A stretch of 42,074 nt of DNA. It comes from Opitutia bacterium. GTDB lineage: Bacteria; Verrucomicrobiota; Verrucomicrobiae; Opitutales; UBA953. The notes beneath the pieces were generated by a model. It ran no database searches. It was not told the origin of the DNA and was given only the letters and a program-made list of their open reading frames with translations. How positions within the stretch are numbered: the first letter of the stretch is position 1; every line of letters begins with the position of its first letter. Location: contig CANHZL010000004.1 in assembly GCA_947465345.1 (NCBI GenBank), positions 1 through 42,074 on the forward strand, read 5' to 3'. Made by a program: the position numbers and the translations under genes. Of the stretch, positions 1 through 7,778 are shown in pieces.

Positions 1-938
1 CGATGAACCTCCGCGACAGCGGACTCAACGTCATCGTGGGCCTGTACAAGGGTTCCAAGTCCGCCGCCGCCGCGAAGAAGAAGGGCTTCAAGGTCTATGA
101 GACCGCCGAAGCCGTCCGTCGCGCCGACGTCATGCTCGTGGGCATCCCCGACATGAAGCAGGCTTCCGTCTGGGAGAAGGACATCGCTCCTAACCTCGGC
201 AAGGGTGGCAAGACCGTCCTCTTCATCCACGGCCTCTCGATTCACTACAAGCTGATCAAGCCGGGCAAGAACGTCGACATCGCCATGGTCGCCCCCAAGG
301 GCCCAGGCCACGTCGTCCGCGCCCAGTACGTCGAAGGCAAGGGCGTCCCCGCCCTCATCGCCATCCAGCAGGATGTCTCCGGCAAGGCCACCAAGACCGC
401 CCTCGCTTGGGCCAAGGGCATCGGCTCGACCCGCGCCGGCGTCATCAAGACCTCCTTCAAGGAAGAAGCCGAAACCGACCTCTTCGGGGAACAGGCCGTC
501 CTCTGCGGCGGTGCTTCCGAGCTCGTCAAGGTGGGTTACGAAACCCTCGTCGAAGCCGGCTACCAGCCTGAGATGGCCTACTTCGAGTGCCTCCACGAGC
601 TGAAGCTCATCGTCGACCTGATGGTCGAATCCGGCATCTCCGGCATGCGCTTCTCGATCTCCGAGACTGCCAAGTACGGCGACATCACCCGTGGTCCCCG
701 CGTGATCAACAGCGGATCGCGCAAGGCGATGCGCGAGATCCTCAAGGAGATCCAGTCCGGCAAGTTCACCGCCCAGTGGGTCAAGGAATACAAGGGCGGC
801 CTTAAGAACTACAACAAGCTCCTCAAGAAGGGCGAGAACCACCCGATCGAAAAGACCGGCCAGCGTCTCCGCGCCCTCATGCCCTGGGTCCAGAAGCGCA
901 ACATCCGCGGCGCTCAGGCCGAGTACACGACCAAGTAA
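1..938 (+). CDS. ilvC: Ketol-acid reductoisomerase, class I (5'-truncated by window edge)
   Basis: NADP-dependent enzyme of valine, leucine and isoleucine synthesis; it isomerises and reduces acetolactate or acetohydroxybutyrate in the cytoplasm. The reading frame is open to the window edge, so the ATG at base 3 is an internal Met (family context HA-x-NLRDSG) and roughly 25-30 N-terminal residues, including the glycine-rich nucleotide loop, lie outside. Seen, numbering from that Met: the magnesium-binding stretch ETDLFGEQ (Asp159, Glu163), the FECLHELK segment (Glu195, Glu199) and the SGMRFSISETAKYGD block of the knotted C-terminal domain. The length fits the short class I form of about 330-340 residues. 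A strong terminator follows 23 bases after the stop. Upstream ilv genes, if present, are not visible. Confidence 0.97.
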   Translation, partial: MNLRDSGLNVIVGLYKGSKSAAAAKKKGFKVYETAEAVRRADVMLVGIPDMKQASVWEKDIAPNLGKGGKTVLFIHGLSIHYKLIKPGKNVDIAMVAPKGPGHVVRAQYVEGKGVPALIAIQQDVSGKATKTALAWAKGIGSTRAGVIKTSFKEEAETDLFGEQAVLCGGASELVKVGYETLVEAGYQPEMAYFECLHELKLIVDLMVESGISGMRFSISETAKYGDITRGPRVINSGSRKAMREILKEIQSGKFTAQWVKEYKGGLKNYNKLLKKGENHPIEKTGQRLRALMPWVQKRNIRGAQAEYTTK

Positions 939-961
939 AGGTCGCCGGGAAACCGGAAAGC

Positions 962-989
962 AAAGGGCCGACGCAAGTCGGCCCTTTTT
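962..989 (+). terminator. Intrinsic terminator of ilvC
   Basis: Perfect 11-bp stem (962-972 with 977-987) around a GCAA tetraloop, the G/C part being GGGCCGAC / GTCGGCCC, running into a T5 tract. It sits between the convergent ends of ilvC and the coiled-coil gene. The A-rich 5' flank gives some U-tract on the other strand too, so it may work in both directions. Confidence 0.92.
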
Positions 990-998
990 CGTGCCCGC

Positions 999-1499
999 CT
1001 ACTTCGCAGATCGCTCCGAGTTGAGCTTGTTCAGCATCTCGGTGCGTTCATTGAGCAGGCGCACGACGGCGTCGCGTTCTTCGACGAGCTTATGGATTCC
1101 TTCGTTCTGGGCGCGGATGGCCTCGTTCTGCTTCGCGACCACGGCGTTCTGACGGCGGATCGAATCGTTCTGCTGCGCGACGGCGGCGCGGAGCGGCGCG
1201 AGTTCGGCGGCGGCCTGCCGGGCCGAGGCCAGCGCGGCGGCGGAGACGGCCAGCTCCTTGCGCACGACTTCTTCGGCGCGCTTCAGCTCGCCGACGCGGG
1301 CATCGAGGCGGCGGATCTCCGCGGCGTAGGTCTCGCCGAGGCGACGGGCTTCGGCGGATTGCTCGCGCAGTTCCTGTTCGGCCACGCGGGCAGACCGGAG
1401 CTCAGCCCGAAGCTCGGATTCGCGGACCCACTGGGAGGCGCAGAACACCGACAGCGCCAAGCAGAGGGCGGCAAGGACGAGAGGCCAGCGCGAACTCAT
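999..1499 (-). CDS. Membrane-anchored coiled-coil protein of the Ton operon
   Basis: 166 residues, not assignable to a named family. One N-terminal hydrophobic segment (about residues 5-23) is followed by an almost unbroken Arg/Glu/Ala-rich coiled coil to the C terminus, so a single-pass inner-membrane protein with a periplasmic rod is likely. Residues 107-135 hold four consecutive heptads with QN at 110-111, 117-118, 124-125 and 131-132 and Ile or Val three residues after each Asn, placing Asn at core position a and the beta-branched residue at d. Its ATG overlaps the ExbD stop by 4 bases, so it is translated with the ExbB/ExbD pair and is the last gene of the receptor operon. A scaffold or spacer role in the Ton complex is inference. 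Confidence 0.85.
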   Translation of the reverse strand: MSSRWPLVLAALCLALSVFCASQWVRESELRAELRSARVAEQELREQSAEARRLGETYAAEIRRLDARVGELKRAEEVVRKELAVSAAALASARQAAAELAPLRAAVAQQNDSIRRQNAVVAKQNEAIRAQNEGIHKLVEERDAVVRLLNERTEMLNKLNSERSAK

Positions 1500-1909
1500 C
1501 GGACAGCGGCCTTGACGGTGAAGGCGACCTTCTGGACGCCGGCGCTACGGACGAAATCGAGGACGTCGATCATGCGGCCATGCGGGGTGTCCGCGTCGCC
1601 TGCGATGTAGACCGCCACCCCGGCGTTGGCCTTGACGCGGATGAGCAGCGCCTGACGGAGGTCAGGCAAGGTGGCGGCCGTGCGGTCGACGAAGACCTGG
1701 CCGGTGCGGTCAACCGAGATCGTGACGGCGTCAGGCTTGAGCTCGGAATGTCCGGTGGTGGCGCCTTCGAGATTCACCGGCATGCAGTGGTTCTTATGGA
1801 GCGTCACGCTGACGAGCATGAACGCCGCCAACAGGAAGAACATGATGTCGATCAGTGGGATGATCTCCAGCCGGGCGCGCCGGTTTGGCAATGGGGACGG
1901 GATCTTCAC
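1496..1909 (-). CDS. exbD: ExbD/TolR-family proton-channel subunit (Ton operon copy)
   Basis: 137-residue partner of ExbB in the proton-driven motor that energises TonB. Seen: a short cytoplasmic N terminus, one transmembrane helix (about residues 17-36) beginning EIIPLIDIMFFLLAAFM with the conserved proton-path Asp at residue 21, and a periplasmic domain of about 100 residues. Length is normal for ExbD. It overlaps exbB upstream and the coiled-coil gene downstream by 4 bases each, indicating translational coupling. It differs clearly from the second ExbD at 15169-15594, so the two clusters are not a recent duplication. Confidence 0.93.
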   Translation of the reverse strand: MKIPSPLPNRRARLEIIPLIDIMFFLLAAFMLVSVTLHKNHCMPVNLEGATTGHSELKPDAVTISVDRTGQVFVDRTAATLPDLRQALLIRVKANAGVAVYIAGDADTPHGRMIDVLDFVRSAGVQKVAFTVKAAVR

Positions 1910-2532
1910 GAGACCCTCCCCTTCTGGATGGCGACCTGCAGGGTCGTCGCGGCGGCTTCGAGGTCGGCCTGCAGGCCGCTCAGGCGGCTCGACAGCAGGT
2001 TCAGCGGGACGAGCGTCACGATGGCGATGCCCAGGCCCGCGGCGGTCGCGATGAGCGCCTCACCGATTCCGCCGGTGACCTTCGTCACGGCAAGCTCGTC
2101 GGCGCCGATGGAATTGAAGGAGCCCATGATGCCGGTCACGGTACCCAACAGGCCGAGCAACGGCGCGAGCGTCACCAAGGTATCCAAGGCGGTGATGAAG
2201 CGGGAGGCCTCGCGGAATTCGGCAGCGGACGCCACTTGGACGGCGCCCTCGAACGAGCCCGTGCGGTGGGCGAGCCCCGCGCGGAGCACGCGGGCGACCG
2301 GATCCTGGGACTTCGCGACGGCCTGCTCGGCGACGGTCCAGTCACCGTCTTCGGCGGCCTTGAGCGCGGCGGCGACCACGACGGAGTCGCGGCGACCGGC
2401 GGCGCGGAACCACCAGACGAGACGTTCGCCCACGATCGCGATGGCGATGAGCGCGGCGATGAGCAGCGGATACATGATCGGGCCGCCCTTCAGGAAGAGG
2501 TCGACCGCGGCATTGGCGAGAGGGAGGGACAT
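1906..2532 (-). CDS. exbB: ExbB/TolQ/MotA-family proton-channel protein (Ton operon copy)
   Basis: 208-residue inner-membrane protein forming the pentameric ring around ExbD in the Ton motor. Three membrane segments are visible: about residues 18-40, about 115-138 (LAPLLGLLGTVTGIM, the signature of the family) and about 155-178 (GGIGEALIATAAGLGIAIV). The cytoplasmic loop lies between helices 1 and 2. It starts 9 bases after the tonB stop and overlaps exbD by 4 bases. The order receptor, tonB, exbB, exbD points to a dedicated energy module for this receptor rather than a cell-wide one. Confidence 0.94.
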   Translation of the reverse strand: MSLPLANAAVDLFLKGGPIMYPLLIAALIAIAIVGERLVWWFRAAGRRDSVVVAAALKAAEDGDWTVAEQAVAKSQDPVARVLRAGLAHRTGSFEGAVQVASAAEFREASRFITALDTLVTLAPLLGLLGTVTGIMGSFNSIGADELAVTKVTGGIGEALIATAAGLGIAIVTLVPLNLLSSRLSGLQADLEAAATTLQVAIQKGRVS

Positions 2533-2541
2533 GGTGTTAGG

Positions 2542-3168
2542 TTATTGAAGTTCGAAGACGAGAGGCACGAGGTAGCGGCGAGGCACACCGGCCGACCACG
2601 ACCAACGCTGGCGGACCCAGTCGATGGCATGCTGGTCGAGCGGCGGATGCCCGCTGGATTCACGGACCGCGACGGAAGAGACCGTACCGTTGGCCGCGAC
2701 GTCGACGAGGACGAGCAGACGACCTTGGACGCCCTGCTGGCGGGCCCAGCGAGGGTAAGGCGGATCCGGGAATTCACCAGGCATGTCCGGCACGAAACGC
2801 TCGGCGGAAGGAGTGGCGGAGACCGCGGCATGAGAGGCCGCAGCGACCGGACGCACCGCAGCGACGGGCACCAAGGAAGCCATGGCCGTCACCGGCTCGG
2901 CGGCCAGCGGCGCGACCGTCGTGACGACTTCGGGAGCCGGCGTGGCCGACGGTGCAGCCAACTTTACCGACGGTTGCGAAGCGGGCTGGGCCGGTGGCGT
3001 GAAATACTGGACCGGCGCCCCGGCTCCGTGGTCATGATGATCGCCCTGGGGAGCACGGACCGGGCCAGCCAGCTCGCCCAGTACGCAGATCGCGACCGTC
3101 GCCGCGCCAAGGGCGGAGGCCCAGGCGCAGAGACGGTCGTGCGAGGCGATGGAGGCGGCGTGGGTCAA
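2542..3168 (-). CDS. tonB: TonB-family energy transducer with His-rich juxtamembrane segment
   Basis: 208 residues. An N-terminal signal anchor (about residues 13-35) is followed by a Pro/Ala/Val-rich periplasmic spacer (about 50-130) and a C-terminal TonB domain carrying PPYPRWARQQGVQGRLLVLVDV and the later VRESSGHPPLDQHAIDWVR block. Its role is to carry proton-motive force from ExbBD to an outer-membrane receptor by pairing with the TonB box. The start is TTG, 4 bases after the receptor stop; no ATG fits better. Odd feature: Asp43, His44, His45, Asp46 and His47 lie just outside the membrane, a possible metal-binding patch that suits a metal-uptake operon. Metal binding is inference. Confidence 0.92.
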   Translation of the reverse strand: MTHAASIASHDRLCAWASALGAATVAICVLGELAGPVRAPQGDHHDHGAGAPVQYFTPPAQPASQPSVKLAAPSATPAPEVVTTVAPLAAEPVTAMASLVPVAAVRPVAAASHAAVSATPSAERFVPDMPGEFPDPPYPRWARQQGVQGRLLVLVDVAANGTVSSVAVRESSGHPPLDQHAIDWVRQRWSWSAGVPRRYLVPLVFELQ

Positions 3169-3172
3169 GGGA

Positions 3173-5161
3173 TCAGAAGCTGAGCTTCAAGCCTGCTTCG
3201 ACGCCGCGGCCGGGCAGCGGCAAGGCATCCTTGATGAAAGAGGAAGCATTGCGGGCTTCGACGTCGAAGAGATTCGTCAGGCGGAGCGTGAAGCGAGCGG
3301 CGGCGCCGGCGACCTGGAAGTCGCGACCGAAACTGGCGCCGACCATCGTGTAACCCGCGGTCGGGGTCTCGTCCGTCGCGAGGTGGTTCTGCGCCAGGTG
3401 ATACGTGGCGTCGAGGCGCCAGGACCAGCCGGACTGCAAACCGTGCAGGGCCGCACCGATACGGCCGGGCGAGATCCGCGGGAGCGCTTCGGAGGTATCG
3501 CGGTTCGAGGCGCGCACGGAGTCGCCGAAGAACTCGAGGCCGCACTTCGTGGTCGCCTCGTCCTGCAGCTGGAAATTCACCTTCGCCTCGGCGCCATAGA
3601 AATCGGCCGGCACCGCGACGAAGTCATAGCGCGCGAGCTGGTCGGAGCCGGTGGAGTAATCCGGGCCGCCGACGCCGGTCAGATCAGGCCCGAAGCCGTT
3701 CGCCTGCTGGCTGATGAAGGAACTGAAACGGTTGTAGTAGACCGAGAAGCTACCCGAGATCGTGCCGCGCGTCTTGGCGAGCTCGAGTTCGAGACCGACG
3801 CCCTTCTCCTTACCCAGCGAACGGTCGCCGACCTCGTAGGCATCGGTCCCCATGTGGGGGCCGTCGGCGAAGAGTTCCTGGAAGTTAGGAGCGCGTTCGG
3901 TGCGCGTCAGGCTGAGCGTGGCCGACCACTGGGCGTTCAGGTCCTTGACCCAAGCCAAGGCGAAGCTCGCCGGCGTGAACGAAGCGGAGCCCGCGGCGGG
4001 ATTGCTTAAAAGGCCTTCGTGCGTCCAGGCGTCGGCGGAAACCTTGGCGGACTCCACGCGGAAGCCGTAACGGAGGCGTGTGTCAGTCGAGAGCGAGTGG
4101 ACGAACGAGCCGAAGAGCGCGTCGTTGGCGTTGCGGGTGTTGGGCAGGAAGGCCTCGTCGCCGGTCACCGCGAAATCGAAGCGGCCCGACTGGATGCCCA
4201 CGACGCCTTCGAGGGGGCCGACCTTCGTCAGCTCGAAGTCGACGCGAGCGTCCCAGCCCTGGTTGGTGAAGGTGCTTCCGGCGACGCCGCCATCGAACTC
4301 GGAGTGTTCGTAGTCAGAAACCCCGAGCTTGTAACTGACGGACTTCAGTGACGCGGCCGGCGCGCTAACCGAACCAGCGAGATCCCAGCGACGCTGCCGG
4401 AGGCCAATTTCGATGCCCGGCTCGGTGACGCCATAGGTCGAATCCAGGCCGGAGTAGGAAAGTCCGACATACCCGGAAGTGCCCACGCGCGAGACGCCGA
4501 ACCCCGCGCCCTGGCTGTCGCTGGCCGTATCGGCGATGCGGCCGATCGGCGTGGAGAGGTCAGTCGTCGACTTCGTGAATCCGTCGAGATGGAACGCGAA
4601 GTCGCCGGCGCTGCCTTCGGCCAAGGCCGAGAGCGAACGGAGCCCGTCGGCCGTACCCGCCCGACCGAAGAGCGTATACGCATGGGGCAGGCGTTCGACC
4701 GGAATGCGGTTGTCGATCACGTTCACCACGCCGCCGAGAATGCTGGAGCTATAGAGCAAGGCCGCTGGGCCGCGGAGTACCTGCACCTCACGGATTGTCA
4801 GCGGGTCGACGCTCACCGCGTGATCGGGACTGGCGCTGGAGGCGTCGAGGCTGCTCGTGCCGTTCTGCGCAATCTTCAGGCGGTCGCCCTCGAGTCCGCG
4901 GATGACTGGGCGGCCCGAGTTGGGACCGAAGTAGCTCGAAGCCACGCCCGGAATATCGGCAAGCACGTCACCGAGAGTCGAGGTGGCGAGCGACTCCAGG
5001 CCGGCCCCGCTGAGCTGGAGGGAGGGCGTCATCGCGGTAATCTCACTACCGATGGCCGAACCCTTGATCACCACCGTCTTAAGCTTCTGCGGTGACGCTT
5101 CCTGCGCAGAAACGGCCAACGCGGAGGCAGCGAGAAGGAAGGCAGTACGGAGTAGGCTCAT
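3173..5161 (-). CDS. TonB-dependent outer-membrane receptor, ZnuD-like
   Basis: 662 residues, starting MSLLRTAFLLAASALAVSAQ (Sec signal peptide) at the ATG ending at 5161, preceded by AAGGAA at suitable spacing. The mature N terminus holds a TonB-box-like KTVVIKG, then the plug domain with the run LDASSASPDHAVSVDPL, the segment VLRGPAALLYSSS and GGVVNVIDNRIP, which closely match the ZnuD zinc-receptor group. The rest is a beta-barrel ending in aromatic Phe (LKLSF), as expected of outer-membrane proteins. No long His/Asp-rich external loop such as that of neisserial ZnuD is obvious, so the ligand (zinc, another metal or a chelate) is unproven. It heads the operon with tonB, exbB and exbD. Confidence 0.93.
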   Translation of the reverse strand: MSLLRTAFLLAASALAVSAQEASPQKLKTVVIKGSAIGSEITAMTPSLQLSGAGLESLATSTLGDVLADIPGVASSYFGPNSGRPVIRGLEGDRLKIAQNGTSSLDASSASPDHAVSVDPLTIREVQVLRGPAALLYSSSILGGVVNVIDNRIPVERLPHAYTLFGRAGTADGLRSLSALAEGSAGDFAFHLDGFTKSTTDLSTPIGRIADTASDSQGAGFGVSRVGTSGYVGLSYSGLDSTYGVTEPGIEIGLRQRRWDLAGSVSAPAASLKSVSYKLGVSDYEHSEFDGGVAGSTFTNQGWDARVDFELTKVGPLEGVVGIQSGRFDFAVTGDEAFLPNTRNANDALFGSFVHSLSTDTRLRYGFRVESAKVSADAWTHEGLLSNPAAGSASFTPASFALAWVKDLNAQWSATLSLTRTERAPNFQELFADGPHMGTDAYEVGDRSLGKEKGVGLELELAKTRGTISGSFSVYYNRFSSFISQQANGFGPDLTGVGGPDYSTGSDQLARYDFVAVPADFYGAEAKVNFQLQDEATTKCGLEFFGDSVRASNRDTSEALPRISPGRIGAALHGLQSGWSWRLDATYHLAQNHLATDETPTAGYTMVGASFGRDFQVAGAAARFTLRLTNLFDVEARNASSFIKDALPLPGRGVEAGLKLSF

Positions 5162-5176
5162 CGGCGGGGTTTCCTT

Positions 5177-5195
5177 ATTGCAATACTGTTGCAAA
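5177..5195 (-). promoter_or_regulatory. TTGCAA dyad upstream of the receptor operon, candidate metal-repressor site
   Basis: TTGCAA at 5178-5183 and again at 5189-5194, separated by TACTG; each half is self-complementary, so the pair is both a direct and an inverted repeat with an 11-base period. It lies 16 bases upstream of the receptor ATG in the short gap before the divergent DUF485 gene. Size and position would suit a Fur/Zur-type repressor. It was found by eye and the regulator is unknown. Confidence 0.45.
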
Positions 5196-5263
5196 AAAGA
5201 GGGGCAAGGGAAAATCCTCGGGTTGCAGTCCGGCCGCATTTGCACGGACTACTGCCCTACCCC

Positions 5264-5575
5264 ATGAGCGAGTCCTCCCCCACCCCTGATGCCATCCATT
5301 CGGATGCCTTCCTGGCCCGCCTGATGCGCGACCAGCTGAAGCTCTCCATCGCCTGCGCGCTGTGCTTCGTCGTCGCGCTGGTCGCCCTGCCCTTGCTGAA
5401 CTACTTCCAACCGACCTTCATGGCCCAGCGCGTCTTCGGCTTCACGCTGACTTGGCTGATCCTCGGCGTGCTCTTCTTCCCCTTCGTGTGGATCATCTCC
5501 TATGTCTTCATCAAGCGCTCCATCGCGCTCGAGGACGCCGAAGCCAAAGCCGCGAAGGACGGCCTGACCAAGTAA
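5264..5575 (+). CDS. DUF485 small membrane protein paired with the symporter
   Basis: 103 residues starting MSESSPTPDAI. Two transmembrane helices are visible (about residues 28-48 and 60-85), with charged ends, as in the DUF485/YjcH family. Members are almost always encoded directly before an acetate-type sodium:solute symporter; here the symporter ATG follows 1 base after this stop. The role is probably accessory to the transporter; no enzymatic function is suggested. Upstream it is divergent from the receptor operon, sharing about 100 bases of regulatory space. Confidence 0.9.
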   Translation: MSESSPTPDAIHSDAFLARLMRDQLKLSIACALCFVVALVALPLLNYFQPTFMAQRVFGFTLTWLILGVLFFPFVWIISYVFIKRSIALEDAEAKAAKDGLTK

Positions 5576-5576
5576 C

Positions 5577-7349
5577 ATGAACGCCCTCCTCGCCGCCGCC
5601 AGCATTGATCCCTGGATCGCCGTCTGCTCCCTCGTCACCGTCGTCATCACCGTCGGCATGGGCTTCTGGACCGCCAGCAAGTCCAAGAGCGCCGGCGACT
5701 TCTTCGTCGCAGGCCGCTCGGTATCCGTCGGCTGGAACGCCTCCGCCATCTCGGGCGAATACCTCTCCGCCGCCTCCTTCATGGGCGTCGCAGGCATGGT
5801 GATGCTGAATGGCTACGACGCGCTCTGGTATCCCGTGTGCTATGCGTGCGGCTACCTCTTCCTCCTGCTCTTCATCGCCGGCCCGCTGCGTCGCTTCGGC
5901 GCCTACACCATCCCGGACTTCGCCGAAGGTCGTTATGACTCGCCGGTATTCCGCAAGATCGCCGTCTGCTTCGTGCTGTTCATCGGCTTCTTCTACACCA
6001 TGCCCCAAATGAAGGGCGCCGGCACCACGCTCGCCTACATCTTCCCCGGCCTCCACTACTCGGTCGGCGTCATCGTCGTCGGCGCCGTCATCACCCTCAA
6101 CGTGTCCCTCGGCGGCATGAAGGGCATCACGCTCGTCCAAGCCTTCCAGTATTGGCTCAAGGTCTTCGCCATCACCGTACCCATCTTCGTACTGGCCTCC
6201 ATCGTCGGCCACTACCAGCAGCACCTCGCGGCCAACAAGACCGCCCAGGAAACCGTCGCCACCGCCGCCGCAGGCATCGAGCGCAAGGCCCTCACGGCCA
6301 AAGCACCTAAGGACGAACAGTGGATTGCGCCTTTCGGTAGCCTGACGACCAAGGCCGTCGACACCGCCATCAAGGCCGCCAAGACCCCCGAAGAGAAGGC
6401 CGCGCTCGAGGCGAACAAGAAGCCCTATTCCCTCCTCTACACCTACTCGCTGATCATCGCGCTCGTCTGCGGCACCGCCGGCCTGCCGCACATCCTCGTC
6501 CGTTTCTACACCAACCCGGACGGCGTCGCCGCGAAGCGCACCACGATGTGGGTGATGATCCTGATCGGCGTCTTCTACGTCTTCCCGCCCGTCTATGGCG
6601 TTATCGGCCGTTCGCTCATGCCGGAACTCTACGAAGCCATCGGCTCAAAAGGAACCGACAAGGTCGTCCTCGAACTGCCTACCTTGCTCGCCGGTCGCGA
6701 CCACCCGCTGCTCGGCTCCGTCCTCTCGGGCATCACCTGCGCCGGCGCCTTCGCCGCATTCATGTCCACCTTCTCCGGCCTGCTCGTCTCGATGTCCAGC
6801 GCCTTGGCGCACGATATCTACGGCCGCATGCTCAAGCCTGACTCCTCGCCTGAACAGCGCCTCAAGGCCTTCAAGTGGGCCGCCGTCATCATCGGTGTCG
6901 TCTCCGTCGGCCTCGGCACCCAGGTCGAGAAGCTGAATATCAACTACCTCGTCGGCCAGGCCTTCGCCATCGCGGCGGCCAGCTACTTCCCCCTGCTCTT
7001 CATGAGCGTGTGGTGGCGCGGCATGACGATGAAAGGCGCGGCCACCGGTATGCTCGTCGGCGGCCTGCTCGCCCTCGGCTCAATCTTTCTCACCACACTG
7101 TCCGACGTCTACGCCGTCCAGTCGCTGGCCGACCTGTGGGTCGCGCACCCGCTCGCCCGTATCCTCTGCGAACAACCCGCCATTTGGGCCGTGCCGCTCT
7201 CGATCCTGCTGATGATTGTGGTCTCGAAGGCCACGGCCTCAACAATTCCGTCCGACGTGCGCATGAAGATGCTCGTCCTACATGCCCCGGAAGCCCTGGG
7301 CCTGAAGCAGGAATACATCAAAGAGCACGAAGGCCTCGGCGGTCATTGA
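5577..7349 (+). CDS. actP: Sodium:solute symporter, cation/acetate ActP-like
   Basis: 590-residue, roughly 13-helix inner-membrane protein of the sodium:solute symporter family. Seen: KSKSAGDFFVAGRSVS and GWNASAISGEYLSAASFMG near the N terminus, typical of the acetate/monocarboxylate branch, then FYTMPQMKGAGTTL and SLGGMKGITLVQAFQYW. A hydrophilic loop of about 70 residues (about 213-283), rich in Ala, Lys and Thr, lies between helices and is also common in ActP relatives. The preceding DUF485 gene supports the ActP assignment. The substrate could be acetate, pyruvate, propionate or a related short acid; the sequence alone does not decide. Confidence 0.9.
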   Translation: MNALLAAASIDPWIAVCSLVTVVITVGMGFWTASKSKSAGDFFVAGRSVSVGWNASAISGEYLSAASFMGVAGMVMLNGYDALWYPVCYACGYLFLLLFIAGPLRRFGAYTIPDFAEGRYDSPVFRKIAVCFVLFIGFFYTMPQMKGAGTTLAYIFPGLHYSVGVIVVGAVITLNVSLGGMKGITLVQAFQYWLKVFAITVPIFVLASIVGHYQQHLAANKTAQETVATAAAGIERKALTAKAPKDEQWIAPFGSLTTKAVDTAIKAAKTPEEKAALEANKKPYSLLYTYSLIIALVCGTAGLPHILVRFYTNPDGVAAKRTTMWVMILIGVFYVFPPVYGVIGRSLMPELYEAIGSKGTDKVVLELPTLLAGRDHPLLGSVLSGITCAGAFAAFMSTFSGLLVSMSSALAHDIYGRMLKPDSSPEQRLKAFKWAAVIIGVVSVGLGTQVEKLNINYLVGQAFAIAAASYFPLLFMSVWWRGMTMKGAATGMLVGGLLALGSIFLTTLSDVYAVQSLADLWVAHPLARILCEQPAIWAVPLSILLMIVVSKATASTIPSDVRMKMLVLHAPEALGLKQEYIKEHEGLGGH

Positions 7350-7369
7350 TTCGGCTTCCCGGGGCGGAT

Positions 7370-7398
7370 TATTCCCGCTCCGGGAAACTTGAAACTTG
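7370..7398. repeat. Short hairpin followed by two GAAACTT heptamers
   Basis: TTCCCG-CTC-CGGGAA forms a small hairpin after actP, and two tandem copies of GAAACTT follow (7384-7390, 7391-7397). There is no U-tract, so termination is doubtful. The heptamer doublet resembles the short tandem units in the spacer at 32148-32207. Confidence 0.4.
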
Positions 7399-7430
7399 GA
7401 AGTCCGGCAGGGGCTGTCTTTGCTGACGGC

Positions 7431-7766
7431 GTGCCGAACGAACTTACCGAAGACGACTCCCGCGCCTATGGCGTCGTCCAGGCGTTCTCGCTCGTTCTCG
7501 CCGGCGGAGCACTCTACGCCGCCACGCTGCTGACCTACCGCGGCGCCGAGGTCTTCCTCGGCCTCGTCCAGGATCCCTATGACCGCGTGGTCTGGCTCGG
7601 CGTCGGCATGGGCATCCCCGTTGCCCTCTGCGGCGCGGTGATCGCCGTCCAAGCCACGCTGAACCGGCGCTGGGATCTCCTCCGCATCGCCGCCACGATC
7701 CTCCTCGTCGGCAATCTCGCCGTGCCCGCCGCCTGGGGCGTGCTCTGGCTCATCCGTCACGGATAA
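7431..7766 (+). CDS. Small integral membrane protein of unknown function
   Basis: 111 residues from the GTG at 7431. A polar start (PNELTEDDSRAYG) leads into three hydrophobic segments at about residues 13-32, 46-68 and 78-105. No family recognised. A TTG at 7389 in the same frame would add 14 residues but falls inside the GAAACTT repeat, so GTG is preferred; neither has a convincing ribosome-binding site. It ends 12 bases before hemC and probably shares its transcript; a role linked to haem is possible only by position. Confidence 0.7.
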   Translation: MPNELTEDDSRAYGVVQAFSLVLAGGALYAATLLTYRGAEVFLGLVQDPYDRVVWLGVGMGIPVALCGAVIAVQATLNRRWDLLRIAATILLVGNLAVPAAWGVLWLIRHG

Positions 7767-7778
7767 TCTCTTTTCGCA

